From: Delftia sp. PS-11
GTDB taxonomy: Bacteria; Pseudomonadota; Gammaproteobacteria; Burkholderiales; Burkholderiaceae_C
DNA length: 64,000 bases
Direction of reading: 5' to 3'
Assembly (NCBI RefSeq): GCF_029870285.1
Contig: NZ_JACSYA010000004.1
Location: forward strand, 1-64,000
The translations under genes were made by a program, and so were the position numbers. Below, one piece after another: positions 33,330 through 43,704 of the stretch (position 1 is its first letter; each line of letters begins with the position of its first letter). Under the pieces are notes generated by a model that had not been told where the DNA came from, did not search any database, and saw only the letters and a list, made by a program, of their open reading frames with translations.

Positions 33330-34174
33330 CATGCAAGCCAGCGCTTGCGCCGCTTGTAGCTTTTGACATCCTTGAAGCTCTTGCGCTCGCCGCCGCCTAC
33401 GCCCAGGTAGAACTCCTTGACGTCTTCGTTGCTGGCGAGCTGGGAGGCCGAGCCGTCCATGACGATGCGGCCGCTTTCCATGATGTAGCCATAGTCCGAG
33501 TATTTGAGGGCCATGTTGGTGTTCTGCTCGGCCAGCAGGAAGGTGACCTTTTCTTTGCTGTTGAGGTCTTTGACGATGTGGAACACCTCCTCGACGATCT
33601 GTGGCGCCAGGCCCATGGAAGGCTCGTCCAGCAGCACCATGCGGGGGTTGGCCATCAGCGCGCGGCCGATGGCGCACATCTGCTGTTCGCCGCCCGAGGT
33701 GTAGGCCGCCTGCGAGGTGCGGCGCGTCTTCAGGCGCGGGAAGTAGTTGTAGACCTTCTCCAGGTTGGCTGCGATCTCGCCCCTGTCGGTGCGGGTGTAG
33801 CTGCCGGTCATGAGGTTTTCCTCGATGGTCAGGTGGGCGAAGCAGTGGCGCCCTTCCATGACCTGGACCACGCCGCGCTGCACCAGGTCCGAGGGGCTGA
33901 GGTTTTCGATGCGCTCGCCCTCCAGCTCGATCGTGCCTTTGGTGACCTCGCCGCGCTCGCCCTTGAGCAGGTTGGAGATGGCGCGCAGCGTCGTGGTCTT
34001 GCCCGCGCCGTTGCCGCCCAGAATGGCGACAATGCTCTCGCGTGGCACCTTCAGCGACACGCCCTTGAGCACCAGGATCACATGGTTGTAGATGACTTCG
34101 ATGCCATTGACCACGAGCAGTGGGTCGCTGGCGGCCGGGGCAGTATGGGATGCGGTGGTCATGGCGTCGTCCAT
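33329..34174 (-). CDS. livF: Branched-chain amino acid-type ABC ATP-binding protein LivF
   Basis: 281 residues from the ATG at 34174 (34162 is possible). Walker A GGNGAGKTT, signature TSGGEQQMCAIGRAL, Walker B MVLLDEPSMGLAP, and the LivF-specific NLEKVYNYFPRLKTRR. The C-terminal extension KSFKDVKSYKRRKRWLA is basic. It forms the importer with LivG, LivH, LivM and the binding protein upstream. The adjoining acyl-CoA ligases suggest an organic acid rather than an amino acid as substrate, which is inference. Confidence 0.92.
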   Translation of the reverse strand: MDDAMTTASHTAPAASDPLLVVNGIEVIYNHVILVLKGVSLKVPRESIVAILGGNGAGKTTTLRAISNLLKGERGEVTKGTIELEGERIENLSPSDLVQRGVVQVMEGRHCFAHLTIEENLMTGSYTRTDRGEIAANLEKVYNYFPRLKTRRTSQAAYTSGGEQQMCAIGRALMANPRMVLLDEPSMGLAPQIVEEVFHIVKDLNSKEKVTFLLAEQNTNMALKYSDYGYIMESGRIVMDGSASQLASNEDVKEFYLGVGGGERKSFKDVKSYKRRKRWLA

Positions 34175-34247
34175 GGGCGTTGATACGAAAGCGGAGTGCG
34201 GGGGACGCAACTTTGGGAACAGTCTGCGCAGGGGGCGCTGCCCAGCT

Positions 34248-34388
34248 CAGGAACACCGTGCAAGGGCCTAAGCCGGCCGCGCCGCCCTGCAGCGAGGGTG
34301 TCGCCGGCTGCCCGGATGCCCCTCCCCCGCGGAAGCGGGTAGAGAGGCGCCGTGCAGCGGGGGAAGCGGCGTCAGCCGCTCAGGGGGT
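34248..34388. repeat. Intergenic hairpin repeat, degenerate copy C (after the binding-protein gene)
   Basis: It shares the order of copies A and B (AACACCG, AAGGGCCT, GCCGGCCGCGCCGCCCTGC, GCGAGGGTGTCG, CCGCTCAGGGGG) but has a longer, GC-rich central part. On the minus strand the stop codon of the binding-protein gene lies inside the terminal ACCCCCTGAG of the repeat. Confidence 0.55.
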
Positions 34389-35696
34389 GCAGCTTCTCAC
34401 TTTCACGTTTTTCTCCTTGGCGTACTTGTCCGCGTACTCCTTGACCAGCGGCTCGACCAGGGTCTTGTCGGCCTGGTACCAGTCCGAGACCACTTTCCAC
34501 TTGGCGCCGTCCCACTGGGCGATGCGCGACCAGTCGGTGCCCAGGTGGTTGTCGCAGCTGGTCTTGACGGGGCGGATGATCTTGCCGAAGCCCAGCTCAT
34601 TGAGGCGCTCCTGCGTGAGGTTCAGGTTCTCCAGGCCCCAGCGCACCTGCTCGGAGGTCATGACCTTGCCCTTGCCGAATTTCTCCTGCGCCGTGCGGAT
34701 GGCCTCGACCTGCAGCATGGAGATCACCATGCCGCGCGTATGGGCCATGGCGCCCAGTTCCTTGGCGTCGGTGGCCGTGCCCTGGCCCTTGTCGTAGACC
34801 ATGGACTTGACCTCCTCGTGCACCTTGTCGCTCTCAGCCGTGTTGTGGATGGTCACGGTGTTGTAGCCCTTGGCACCGGCGCCGATGTCCTTGACATCAT
34901 GGTCCGAGCCCGCCCACCAGATGGCGTACATCTTCTCGCGCGGGTAGCCCGTGGCCTGGGCCTCGCGGATGGCCGTGGGCGTCATCACGCCAGCCGACCA
35001 CAGCAGCACGTAGTCGGGGCGCTGCTGGCGGATCTGCAGCCAGGTGGACTTTTGCTCCACGCCGGGCGCAGTCACGGGCAGCATGGTCAGCTCGAAGCCC
35101 TCCTTGGCGGCGCGCTTTTGCAGCAGCGGTATGGGCTCCTTGCCATAGGGCGAGTCGTGGTAAACCAGGGCGATCTTCTTGCCCTTGAGGCTGCCTTTTT
35201 CCTTCTTGAGGATGTCCTGGATGATGGAGTCCGCCGCCGTCCAGTAGTTGCCCAGCAGCGGGAAGTTCCACTCGAAGACCTTGCCGTCGGCCGACTGCGA
35301 CAGGCCGTAGCCCGTGGTGATGATGGGCATCTTGTCGCCGGGCGCCTTGTCGGTCACGGCAAAGGTGATGCCGGTGGACTGGGGATCGAAGCCGGCTGCG
35401 CCGCCGCCCTTGCCCTTGAGGCGCTCGTAGCACTCCACGCCCTTGGCCGTGTCGTAGGCGGTCTCGCACTCCTCGAAGGCGATCTTCACGCCATTGATGC
35501 CGCCCTTGGCATTGACCAGCTTGATGTAGTCCTGCTTGCCATCGGCCCATGGAATGCCCAGCGGCGCGAACTGGCCTGTGCGGTAGACCAGCAGCGGCAC
35601 GAACTGCTCCTGGGCCTGCGCGGCCGGCGCCGCCACGAGGCCGCCGATTCCGGCGGCGGCGGTGACTGCGGCGATGGCGACTTTCTTGAACATCAT
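34380..35696 (-). CDS. Liv-type ABC substrate-binding protein
   Basis: 438 residues with a Sec signal (KKVAIAAVTAAAGIGGLVAAPAAQA). Type I periplasmic-binding fold: LVYRTGQFAPLGIPWADGKQDYIKLVNAKGGINGVKIAFEECETAYDTAKGVECYERLK, VYHDSPYGKEPIPLLQKRAAKEGFELT. It is longer than typical LivK (about 370) and carries extra C-terminal helices ending in KVRSCTP. Such long versions accompany liv systems linked with acyl-CoA ligases. GGAGAC lies before the ATG. Confidence 0.9.
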   Translation of the reverse strand: MMFKKVAIAAVTAAAGIGGLVAAPAAQAQEQFVPLLVYRTGQFAPLGIPWADGKQDYIKLVNAKGGINGVKIAFEECETAYDTAKGVECYERLKGKGGGAAGFDPQSTGITFAVTDKAPGDKMPIITTGYGLSQSADGKVFEWNFPLLGNYWTAADSIIQDILKKEKGSLKGKKIALVYHDSPYGKEPIPLLQKRAAKEGFELTMLPVTAPGVEQKSTWLQIRQQRPDYVLLWSAGVMTPTAIREAQATGYPREKMYAIWWAGSDHDVKDIGAGAKGYNTVTIHNTAESDKVHEEVKSMVYDKGQGTATDAKELGAMAHTRGMVISMLQVEAIRTAQEKFGKGKVMTSEQVRWGLENLNLTQERLNELGFGKIIRPVKTSCDNHLGTDWSRIAQWDGAKWKVVSDWYQADKTLVEPLVKEYADKYAKEKNVKVRSCTP

Positions 35697-35824
35697 GACG
35701 TTGTCTCCTAGAGGTTGCAGGGGAAGATTCCCCGGTTATCCGGCACTCTGTGGCGCCGTGCGTCGATCAGAATCAAACATCCTGTCCATCGTGGCGCGCC
35801 GCTCGAAACTGGTGCGGCTCACCT

Positions 35825-35923
35825 CAGGGACACCGAGGAAGGGCCTGTGCCGGCCGCGCCGCCCCGCACCGAGGGTGTCGTCCCCCTTCGAGGGGGAAGG
35901 CGCGAAGCGACTCAGGGGGTATT
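35825..35923. repeat. Intergenic hairpin repeat, copy B (after livM)
   Basis: Same elements as copy A, with a short insertion (TGTGCCGGCCGCGCC) and hairpin TCCCCCT, loop TCG, AGGGGGA. It begins 5 bases after the livM stop on the minus strand. The stem is preserved while the loop bases differ from copy A. Confidence 0.75.
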
Positions 35924-35928
35924 CCATG

Positions 35929-36993
35929 TCAATGGGGGAAGGGCCAGACGCGGAGTTTTTGCCTTGCGGTTGCCCACAGCTTGGCCAGCCCATGCGGCTC
36001 CACGATCAGGAAAAACACGATCAGCGCGCCGAAGATCATGTGCTCCAGATAGGTGGCCGTGGCCGTGGAGATCGGCAGGCCCAGCCAGTGCGGCACCTGG
36101 TTGAGCACCAGGGGCAGCAGCACGAAAAAGGCTGCGCCGAAGATGCTGCCCACCACCGAACCCAGACCACCGATGATGATCATGAACAGCAGCTGCAGCG
36201 AACGGTCCAGGCTGAAGGCCGCAGGCTCCCATGCGCCCAGGTGGACGAAGCCCCACAGCGCGCCGGCCACGCCGACGATGAAGCTGCTGACGGCGAAGGC
36301 GCTGAGCTTGGCGTAGGTCGGGCGGATGCCGATCACGGCGGCTGCCACGTCCATGTCGCGCATGGCCATCCACTCGCGGCCGATGGCGCTGCGCACCAGG
36401 TTCTTGGCTGCCAGGCCCAGCACGCACAGGATGGACAGGCACAGCAGGTACTTTTCCATGGGCGTGTCGATCTTCCAGCCCGCGATGGACAGCGGGCCGG
36501 CGCTGACCGAGCCCGAGGAAGAGTTGTTGGTCACCCAGGCCGCGCGGCTGGTCAGCCAGTCCATGAAGAACTGGGCGGCCAGCGTGGCCACGGCCAGATA
36601 CAGCCCCCGGATGCGCAGGCTGGGCAGGCCGAAGACCACGCCGAAGACCATGGCCAGCACGCCGCCGCCGATCAGCGCCACCAGCAGCGGCATGCCGTCA
36701 AAGCGCACCTGCAGGTTGTAGGCCGCGTAGGCGCCCACGGCCATGAAGGCGCCCGTGCCCAGCGAGATCTGGCCGCAGTAGCCCACCAGAATGTTCAGCC
36801 CCAGCGCTGCCAGCGACATGATCAGGAAGGGGATCAGCACGGCCTGGAAGGTGTAGTCGCTGACGGCGAAGGGAATCACCAGGAAAGCGAAGGCCAGCAG
36901 CAGCACGATGGCCCAGCGGTCCTGGGCGACGCCGAAGATCTGCTGGTCGGATGCGTAGGTCGTCTTGAATTGACCGTTTTCACGATAAAACAT
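35929..36993 (-). CDS. livM: Branched-chain amino acid-type ABC permease LivM
   Basis: 354 residues with about nine membrane helices and the LivM blocks NILVGYCGQISLGTGAFMAVGAYAAYNL, LRIRGLYLAVATLAAQFFMDW, IGREWMAMRDMDVAAAVIGIRPTYAKLSAFAVSSFIVGVAGALWGF, and IIGGLGSVVGSIFGAAFF. It works with LivH as the heterodimeric membrane channel. A 43-codon ORF and a hairpin separate it from livH. Confidence 0.93.
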   Translation of the reverse strand: MFYRENGQFKTTYASDQQIFGVAQDRWAIVLLLAFAFLVIPFAVSDYTFQAVLIPFLIMSLAALGLNILVGYCGQISLGTGAFMAVGAYAAYNLQVRFDGMPLLVALIGGGVLAMVFGVVFGLPSLRIRGLYLAVATLAAQFFMDWLTSRAAWVTNNSSSGSVSAGPLSIAGWKIDTPMEKYLLCLSILCVLGLAAKNLVRSAIGREWMAMRDMDVAAAVIGIRPTYAKLSAFAVSSFIVGVAGALWGFVHLGAWEPAAFSLDRSLQLLFMIIIGGLGSVVGSIFGAAFFVLLPLVLNQVPHWLGLPISTATATYLEHMIFGALIVFFLIVEPHGLAKLWATARQKLRVWPFPH

Positions 36994-37016
36994 GTGCAGG
37001 TTCTCCGTAGCGCGGG

Positions 37017-37148
37017 TCAGACGCGGTCAATGATTTTGTGGACGTAGGCGCAGCCTTTGGCTGCCGAGTGCAGCGGTGCGCCGCACTTTCCGTATTCGCG
37101 GCGCGAATACGGCGCCGACTTTGCAAAATCCTGGTTCTCGTATTTCAT
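37017..37148 (-). CDS. Small ORF coupled to livH, C-terminus duplicates LivH
   Basis: 43 residues beginning MKYENQDFAKSAPYSRREYG and ending KIIDRV, the same six residues that end LivH. The ATG overlaps the livH stop codon (ATGA), so ribosomes could continue directly. It may be a real leader-like peptide or the trace of a local duplication that copied the livH 3-prime end. It contains two Cys and no membrane segment. No family recognised. Confidence 0.35.
   Translation of the reverse strand: MKYENQDFAKSAPYSRREYGKCGAPLHSAAKGCAYVHKIIDRV
37090..37112. other. Intra-operon hairpin between livH and livM
   Basis: CCGTATTCGCG and CGCGAATACGG are perfect 11 bp inverted repeats around one base. It lies within the small ORF and could adjust the livM-to-livH ratio through mRNA processing or stability. 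Confidence 0.5.
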
Positions 37149-38074
37149 ACGCGATCAATGATTTTGTCGCCGAACAGTCCCTGGGGACGCACGAGCAGGA
37201 AGCACAGGGCCAGGCCGTAGGCGAACCAGGTCTCGATGCCGCCGCCGACCAGCGGGCCCAGATAGACCTCGGAGAGCTTCTCGCCCACGCCGATGATCAG
37301 TCCGCCGATGATGGCGCCGGGCAGCGAGGTCAGGCCGCCCAGAATGACCACCGGCAGGGCCTTGAGCGCCACCAGTGACAGCGAGTACTGCACGCCGAGC
37401 TTGGAGCCCCAGATGATGCCCACCACCAGGGCCACGCCGCCGGCCACCGACCAGACGATGACCCAGATGCGCGACAGCGGAATGCCGATGGACTGGGCCG
37501 CCTGGTGGTCATCGGCCACGGCACGCAGCGCGCGGCCGGTCTTGGTCTTCTGGAAGAACAGGCTCAGCGCAGCCACCAGCAGTGCGGCGATGCAGGCCGA
37601 GTACAGATCCTCCTGGCTCAGCAGCAGGCCGCCCTCGAACAGTCCGTCCAGCACGAACATAGGGTCCTTGGGCATGCCCACGTTGATGCTGTAGACGGCG
37701 CTGCCGAAGATCATGGGGCCCAGGCCGTCAAGCAGATAGGCCATGCCCAGCGTGGCCATCAGCAGCGTGATCGGCTCCTGGTTGACCAGATGGCGCAGCG
37801 CCAGCCGCTCGATCACCCAGGCCACGGCCACCATGATGGCCAGCGCCACGCAGATGGCCAGCAGGTTGGTCAGCCAGCCCGGCTCCATGCCCAGCCACTT
37901 CGGAATCCATTCGGAAAAGCGGGCCATGGCCAGGGCCGAGAACAGCACCATCGCGCCCTGGGCGAAATTGAACACGCCCGAGGCCTTGAAGATCAGCACG
38001 AAGCCGATGGCAATCAGCGCGTACAGCGTGCCCACCATGAGGCCGCCGAACAAGGTTTCCAGAAAAAATCCCAT
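37145..38074 (-). CDS. livH: Branched-chain amino acid-type ABC permease LivH
   Basis: 309 residues with about eight membrane helices. LivH signatures: GGLMVGTLYALIAIGFVLIFKASGVFNFAQGAMVLF, TGRALRAVADDHQAAQSIGIPLSRIWVIVWSVAGGVALVVGIIWG, LPVVILGGLTSLPGAIIGGLIIGVGEKLSEVY. GAGGGGAC precedes the ATG at 38074, 10 bases after livG. An upstream in-frame extension overlapping livG was rejected. Confidence 0.93.
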   Translation of the reverse strand: MGFFLETLFGGLMVGTLYALIAIGFVLIFKASGVFNFAQGAMVLFSALAMARFSEWIPKWLGMEPGWLTNLLAICVALAIMVAVAWVIERLALRHLVNQEPITLLMATLGMAYLLDGLGPMIFGSAVYSINVGMPKDPMFVLDGLFEGGLLLSQEDLYSACIAALLVAALSLFFQKTKTGRALRAVADDHQAAQSIGIPLSRIWVIVWSVAGGVALVVGIIWGSKLGVQYSLSLVALKALPVVILGGLTSLPGAIIGGLIIGVGEKLSEVYLGPLVGGGIETWFAYGLALCFLLVRPQGLFGDKIIDRV

Positions 38075-38084
38075 GTCAGTCCCC

Positions 38085-38870
38085 TCAATGGCTGGTGCCA
38101 AGGTAAGCGCGGATCACATCTTCGTTGTTGCGCACCTCGTCGGGCGCTCCGTCGCCGATCTTCTTGCCGTAGTCCAGCACCACGACGCGGTCGCTGATGT
38201 CCATGACCACGCCCATGTCATGCTCGATCAGCACGATGGTGGTGCCGAACTCATCGTTGACGTCCAGGATGAAGCGGCACATGTCCTGCTTTTCCTCGAC
38301 GTTCATGCCCGCCATAGGCTCGTCCAGCAGCAGCACCTGCGGCTCCATGGCCAGTGCGCGGCCCAGGTCCACGCGCTTTTGCAGGCCGTAGGGCAGCTGG
38401 CCCACGGGAGTTTTGCGGTAGGCCTGGATCTCCAGGAAGTCGATGATGTGCTCGACGAACTCGCGGTGGCGGATCTCCTCGCGCTGGGCCGGGCCGATGC
38501 GCAGCGCCTGCAGCAGGATGTTGCTTTTGATCTTGAGGTTGCGTCCCGACATGATGTTGTCGATCACGCTCATGCCCTTGAACAGCGCCAGGTTCTGGAA
38601 GGTGCGCGCCACGCCCATCTCGGCCACCTGGCGGCTGTTCATGTGCCCGAAGGTCTGGCCACGGAAGGTGATTGAACCCTCGGACGGCGTGTACACGCCA
38701 TTGATGCAGTTGAGCATGGAGCTCTTGCCCGCGCCGTTGGGACCGATGATGGAGCGGATTTCATGCTCGCGCACATTGAACGAGATGTCCGTGAGCGCCT
38801 TCACGCCGCCGAAGCGCAGACTGATGTTCTTGATGTCGAGGATGACATCGCCAATCTTTTTATGGTTCAT
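38085..38870 (-). CDS. livG: Branched-chain amino acid-type ABC ATP-binding protein LivG
   Basis: 261 residues. Walker A GPNGAGKSS, LivG-type ARTFQNLALFKGMSVIDNIMSGR, a modified signature LPYGLQKRVDLGRAL (YG in place of SGG, usual for this liv subgroup), Walker B VLLLDEPMAGMN and H-loop LIEHDM. It follows the acyl-CoA ligase by 14 bases and is part of the same minus-strand transcript. Confidence 0.92.
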   Translation of the reverse strand: MNHKKIGDVILDIKNISLRFGGVKALTDISFNVREHEIRSIIGPNGAGKSSMLNCINGVYTPSEGSITFRGQTFGHMNSRQVAEMGVARTFQNLALFKGMSVIDNIMSGRNLKIKSNILLQALRIGPAQREEIRHREFVEHIIDFLEIQAYRKTPVGQLPYGLQKRVDLGRALAMEPQVLLLDEPMAGMNVEEKQDMCRFILDVNDEFGTTIVLIEHDMGVVMDISDRVVVLDYGKKIGDGAPDEVRNNEDVIRAYLGTSH

Positions 38871-38884
38871 GTCAGCGGCTCCGG

Positions 38885-40810
<1,926 letters not shown>

Positions 40811-41238
40811 TCCATGTCCTTGGGAGTTCGTTGGAGGCTCGCCGAAGGGGTGCAGGCCATCGTACTGGCCTGTCGCTGCGAACCGGATTGACAGTCATCC
40901 TAGGCGGTACTTTGACGCCGAGGTGTCTGTTTGACGACAATTTCGGGGAAAGCCATCATCGGGAAAACGCTCCGTCGCAAATGGTGCCAAAACGGTCGCA
41001 CAGGCCGCATCCGGGCTTGCACCGCCGCAGGCGTGCTGCTCGCGCTGCAAATGCCCGGATCGTGGAAATCCCGCTTACGCGTTTCGCTGCGCTCAGGCAA
41101 TGCTTGTAGCGTGTTCACCATTGCTCACGGGGTTGGCATGGCAGCAAAGCCGTCGCTCTCTAGGAAACCACTCGCGGACCGCCGTGCCGCCCTGAAAGTG
41201 CCTGCCGCCCTGCGGCACGCGCAGACCGGCAGGCGCCC
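40811..41238. promoter_or_regulatory. Divergent control region with TTTGACG direct repeats
   Basis: 428 bases without a gene between the acyl-CoA ligase and the Crp/Fnr gene. TTTGACG occurs at 40911-40917 and 40930-40936, 19 bases apart (about two helical turns), which fits tandem regulator sites. A TTGACA lies at 40888. No terminator or RNA gene was recognised. Confidence 0.35.
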
Positions 41239-41967
41239 ATGAGCCAGGACCTGTCACTGCACCAGCGCCGCCGCGTTCCGCGTCCCGAGGAACTGGCGGG
41301 CATCCCCTGGCTGGGCGTGCTGCAGCCCGCCGAACGCGAGCGGGCCGTCAGGATGCTGGTCGTCGGCGATGCCCAGCCCGGCGACTATGTCTGCCGCACG
41401 GGCCGCGCGCCCACCTACTGGTTCGGCGTGGTCGAGGGGCTGCTCAAGATGAACACCGATGGCGCCGACGGCGCCAGCATGACGCTGGCCGGCCTGCCGC
41501 CGGGGGGCTGGTTCGGCGAAGGCACGGCCGTCAAGCGCGAGCCCTACCGCTACAACGTCCAGGCCATCCGCAAGAGCGTGGTCGGCGGCCTGCCCATCGA
41601 CACTTTCCACTGGCTGCTGGACCACTCCCTCGGCTTCAACCGCTTCGTGATGAGCCAGCTCAACGAGCGGCTGGGCCAGTTCATTGCGGCCCGCGAAATC
41701 GACCGCATGACCAACCCCGATCTGCGCGTGGCACGCAGCCTGGCGGCGCTGTTCCATCCGCTGCTGTACCCCGGCGTGGGCGATGTGCTGCGCATCACCC
41801 AGCAGGAGCTGGCCTACCTCGTGGGGCTGTCGCGCCAGCGCGTCAACGAGGCCCTGGCCGTGCTGCAGCGCGAAAACGCCATCATCGTCGAGTACGGAGG
41901 GCTTCGCGTGCTCGATCTGGAGGCGCTGCGCAGCGGCAGCTTCTCGGCGCAGCGCAGGGTGGCCTGA
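41239..41967 (+). CDS. Crp/Fnr-family transcriptional regulator
   Basis: 242 residues: an N-terminal cyclic-nucleotide-binding-type beta barrel (GDAQPGDYVCRTGRAPTYWFGVVEGLLKMN, LPPGGWFGEGTAVKREPYRYNVQAI) and a C-terminal winged helix (ITQQELAYLVGLSRQRVNEALAVLQRENAIIVEYGGLRVLDLEAL). There is no Fnr-type Cys cluster. Being divergent from the ligase-liv operon, it is the likely regulator of it. Confidence 0.88.
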   Translation: MSQDLSLHQRRRVPRPEELAGIPWLGVLQPAERERAVRMLVVGDAQPGDYVCRTGRAPTYWFGVVEGLLKMNTDGADGASMTLAGLPPGGWFGEGTAVKREPYRYNVQAIRKSVVGGLPIDTFHWLLDHSLGFNRFVMSQLNERLGQFIAAREIDRMTNPDLRVARSLAALFHPLLYPGVGDVLRITQQELAYLVGLSRQRVNEALAVLQRENAIIVEYGGLRVLDLEALRSGSFSAQRRVA

Positions 41968-42072
41968 GCGCATGGGCCTGGCTCCACGTGCTTCCCGATA
42001 GCCGAGCGCAATGCCCGTATTGCGCACATGGCGGCGCCGTTTCGGGCCGTGGCGCGCGACAATGGCGGCCAA

Positions 42073-43686
42073 ATGTCATCCCCTACTCCCCCCCAACCGC
42101 CCCGGCCCGGCGCCGACGAGGCGGCGGCGCCCTCTGCGCGCCCTGTGCTGCGCCGTCCTGCCAAACCCCAGGCGCAACCTGCCGCCGACGCGCGCCGCCC
42201 CGCCGGTGGCGCGGGCAAGCCCGCAGGCGCACGCGGTGCGCGCAGCGACCGCAATGAGCGCAGCGAACGCGGCGGCCGCAATGATCGCGGCGACCGCAAC
42301 GAACGCGGCGACCGCAATGAACGTTACGAGCGCTCCGACCGGCGCGATGCTTCCCCCCGCACGGGCGGCCCACGCATGGGCGGCCCCCGTATGGACGGCC
42401 CCCGTATGGACGGACCCCGCTCGGGCGAGCGGGATGCGCGTCCGCGTGCGGGCGGCTTTGGCCGTGCCGAGGATCTGGACCGTTCCCGTCCGCGTGGCGA
42501 CTGGCGCGAGCAGGGCGGTGCCGATGGCCGGGCCCCGCGCGAGCAGCGTGATACCCGCGATGCCCGTCCCCCGCGCGCGCCGCGCCAGGACGAGCGCAGC
42601 GACCGGCCCCAGGGGCCGCGCGACGAGCGCATGCGCGATGGCCAGCGTGGCGGCCCCCGCATGGGCGGCCCCCGCGAGGGCGGCCCCCGCGAGGGCGGCC
42701 CCCGTATGGACGGACCCCGCGAGCGTTTTCGTGATGATGCGCGGGGGCCCCGCCGTGATGACGCGCGCGGCCCGCGCCGCGATGACGCCCGTGGTCCGCG
42801 CCGCGATGCGCCGGCCCAGGCCGAGCCCGCCTACCGCCCGCTCAGCGGCATCCGCACCTATCGGCCGGCCGATGGCGCCAGCCGTGAAATCCCCGTCAAG
42901 CGTGCGCCTGCGCCCGTGCAGGAGCAGGTGCCCGGCGCCGTGCGCATCAACAAGCGCCTGGCTGACATGGGCCTGTGCTCGCGCCGCGAGGCCGATGAAT
43001 GGGTGGAAAAAGGCTGGGTGCGCGTCAACGGCGAGGTCGCCGTCATGGGCCAGAACGTGGTGGCCTCCGACCGCATCACCGTCGAGCGCGAGGCGCGCGA
43101 GCGCCAGGACCAGCAGGTCACCATCCTGCTGCACAAGCCCATGGGCTATGTCAGCGGCCAGGCCGAGGATGGCCATGAGCCTGCCGTGGTCCTGATCACG
43201 CCGCAGAACCACTGGAACCAGGACACCAGCCGCACGCGTTTCAATTTCTCGCAGCTCAAGGGCCTGGCGCCCTGCGGCCGCCTGGACATCGACTCCGTGG
43301 GCCTGCTGGTCATGACCCAGGACGGGCGTGTGGCGCGCCAGATCATTGGCGAAGACTCCGAGATGGACAAGGAGTACCTGGTGCGCGTGACCTATGGCGA
43401 CCGCGACATCGATGTGCAGTCCGTGTTCCCGGCCGAGCAGCTGGCGCGCCTGCGCCATGGCCTGTCGCTGGATGGCGAGGCGCTCAAGCCCGCCCAGGTG
43501 GACTGGCAAAACCCCGAGCAGCTGCGCTTTGTGCTGACCGAGGGCAAGAAGCGCCAGATCCGCCGCATGTGCGAACTGGTGGGCCTGCGCGTCGTGGGCC
43601 TCAAGCGCATCCGCATCGGCCGCGTGACCCTGGGCAACCTGCCTGCGGGCCAGTGGCGCTATCTGGGCGCGCACGAGCAGTTCTGA
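42073..43686 (+). CDS. RsuA/RluB-type pseudouridine synthase with long Arg/Gly-rich N-terminus
   Basis: 537 residues. Residues 1 to about 285 are low complexity: RNERSERGGRNDRGDRNERG-type runs, repeats of GGPRMGGPRMDGPR and three copies of DDARGPRR. Then an S4 RNA-binding domain (VRINKRLADMGLCSRREADEWVEKGWVRVNG) and the catalytic domain with GRLDIDSVGLLVMTQDG (Asp near 404) and KKRQIRRMCELVGLRVVGLKRIRIGRVTLG. The enzyme converts specific rRNA uridines to pseudouridine. The disordered basic tail is common in Burkholderiales homologues but long here. RluB or RluF specificity cannot be decided. Confidence 0.88.
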   Translation: MSSPTPPQPPRPGADEAAAPSARPVLRRPAKPQAQPAADARRPAGGAGKPAGARGARSDRNERSERGGRNDRGDRNERGDRNERYERSDRRDASPRTGGPRMGGPRMDGPRMDGPRSGERDARPRAGGFGRAEDLDRSRPRGDWREQGGADGRAPREQRDTRDARPPRAPRQDERSDRPQGPRDERMRDGQRGGPRMGGPREGGPREGGPRMDGPRERFRDDARGPRRDDARGPRRDDARGPRRDAPAQAEPAYRPLSGIRTYRPADGASREIPVKRAPAPVQEQVPGAVRINKRLADMGLCSRREADEWVEKGWVRVNGEVAVMGQNVVASDRITVEREARERQDQQVTILLHKPMGYVSGQAEDGHEPAVVLITPQNHWNQDTSRTRFNFSQLKGLAPCGRLDIDSVGLLVMTQDGRVARQIIGEDSEMDKEYLVRVTYGDRDIDVQSVFPAEQLARLRHGLSLDGEALKPAQVDWQNPEQLRFVLTEGKKRQIRRMCELVGLRVVGLKRIRIGRVTLGNLPAGQWRYLGAHEQF

Positions 43687-43704
43687 CGGCCTTGTCGCAG
43701 GCTC

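Noticed and set aside
42360..42800. Possible CRISPR-like or tandem-repeat array
   Set aside because: The repeats are in-frame codon repeats (Gly-Pro-Arg, Asp-Asp-Ala-Arg) of a coding low-complexity tail, without unique spacers of constant length.
42076..43674. Minus-strand and second plus-strand frames open through the Arg/Gly-rich part of the pseudouridine synthase
   Set aside because: Periodic GC-rich repeats keep several frames open. Only one frame continues into the S4 and catalytic domains.
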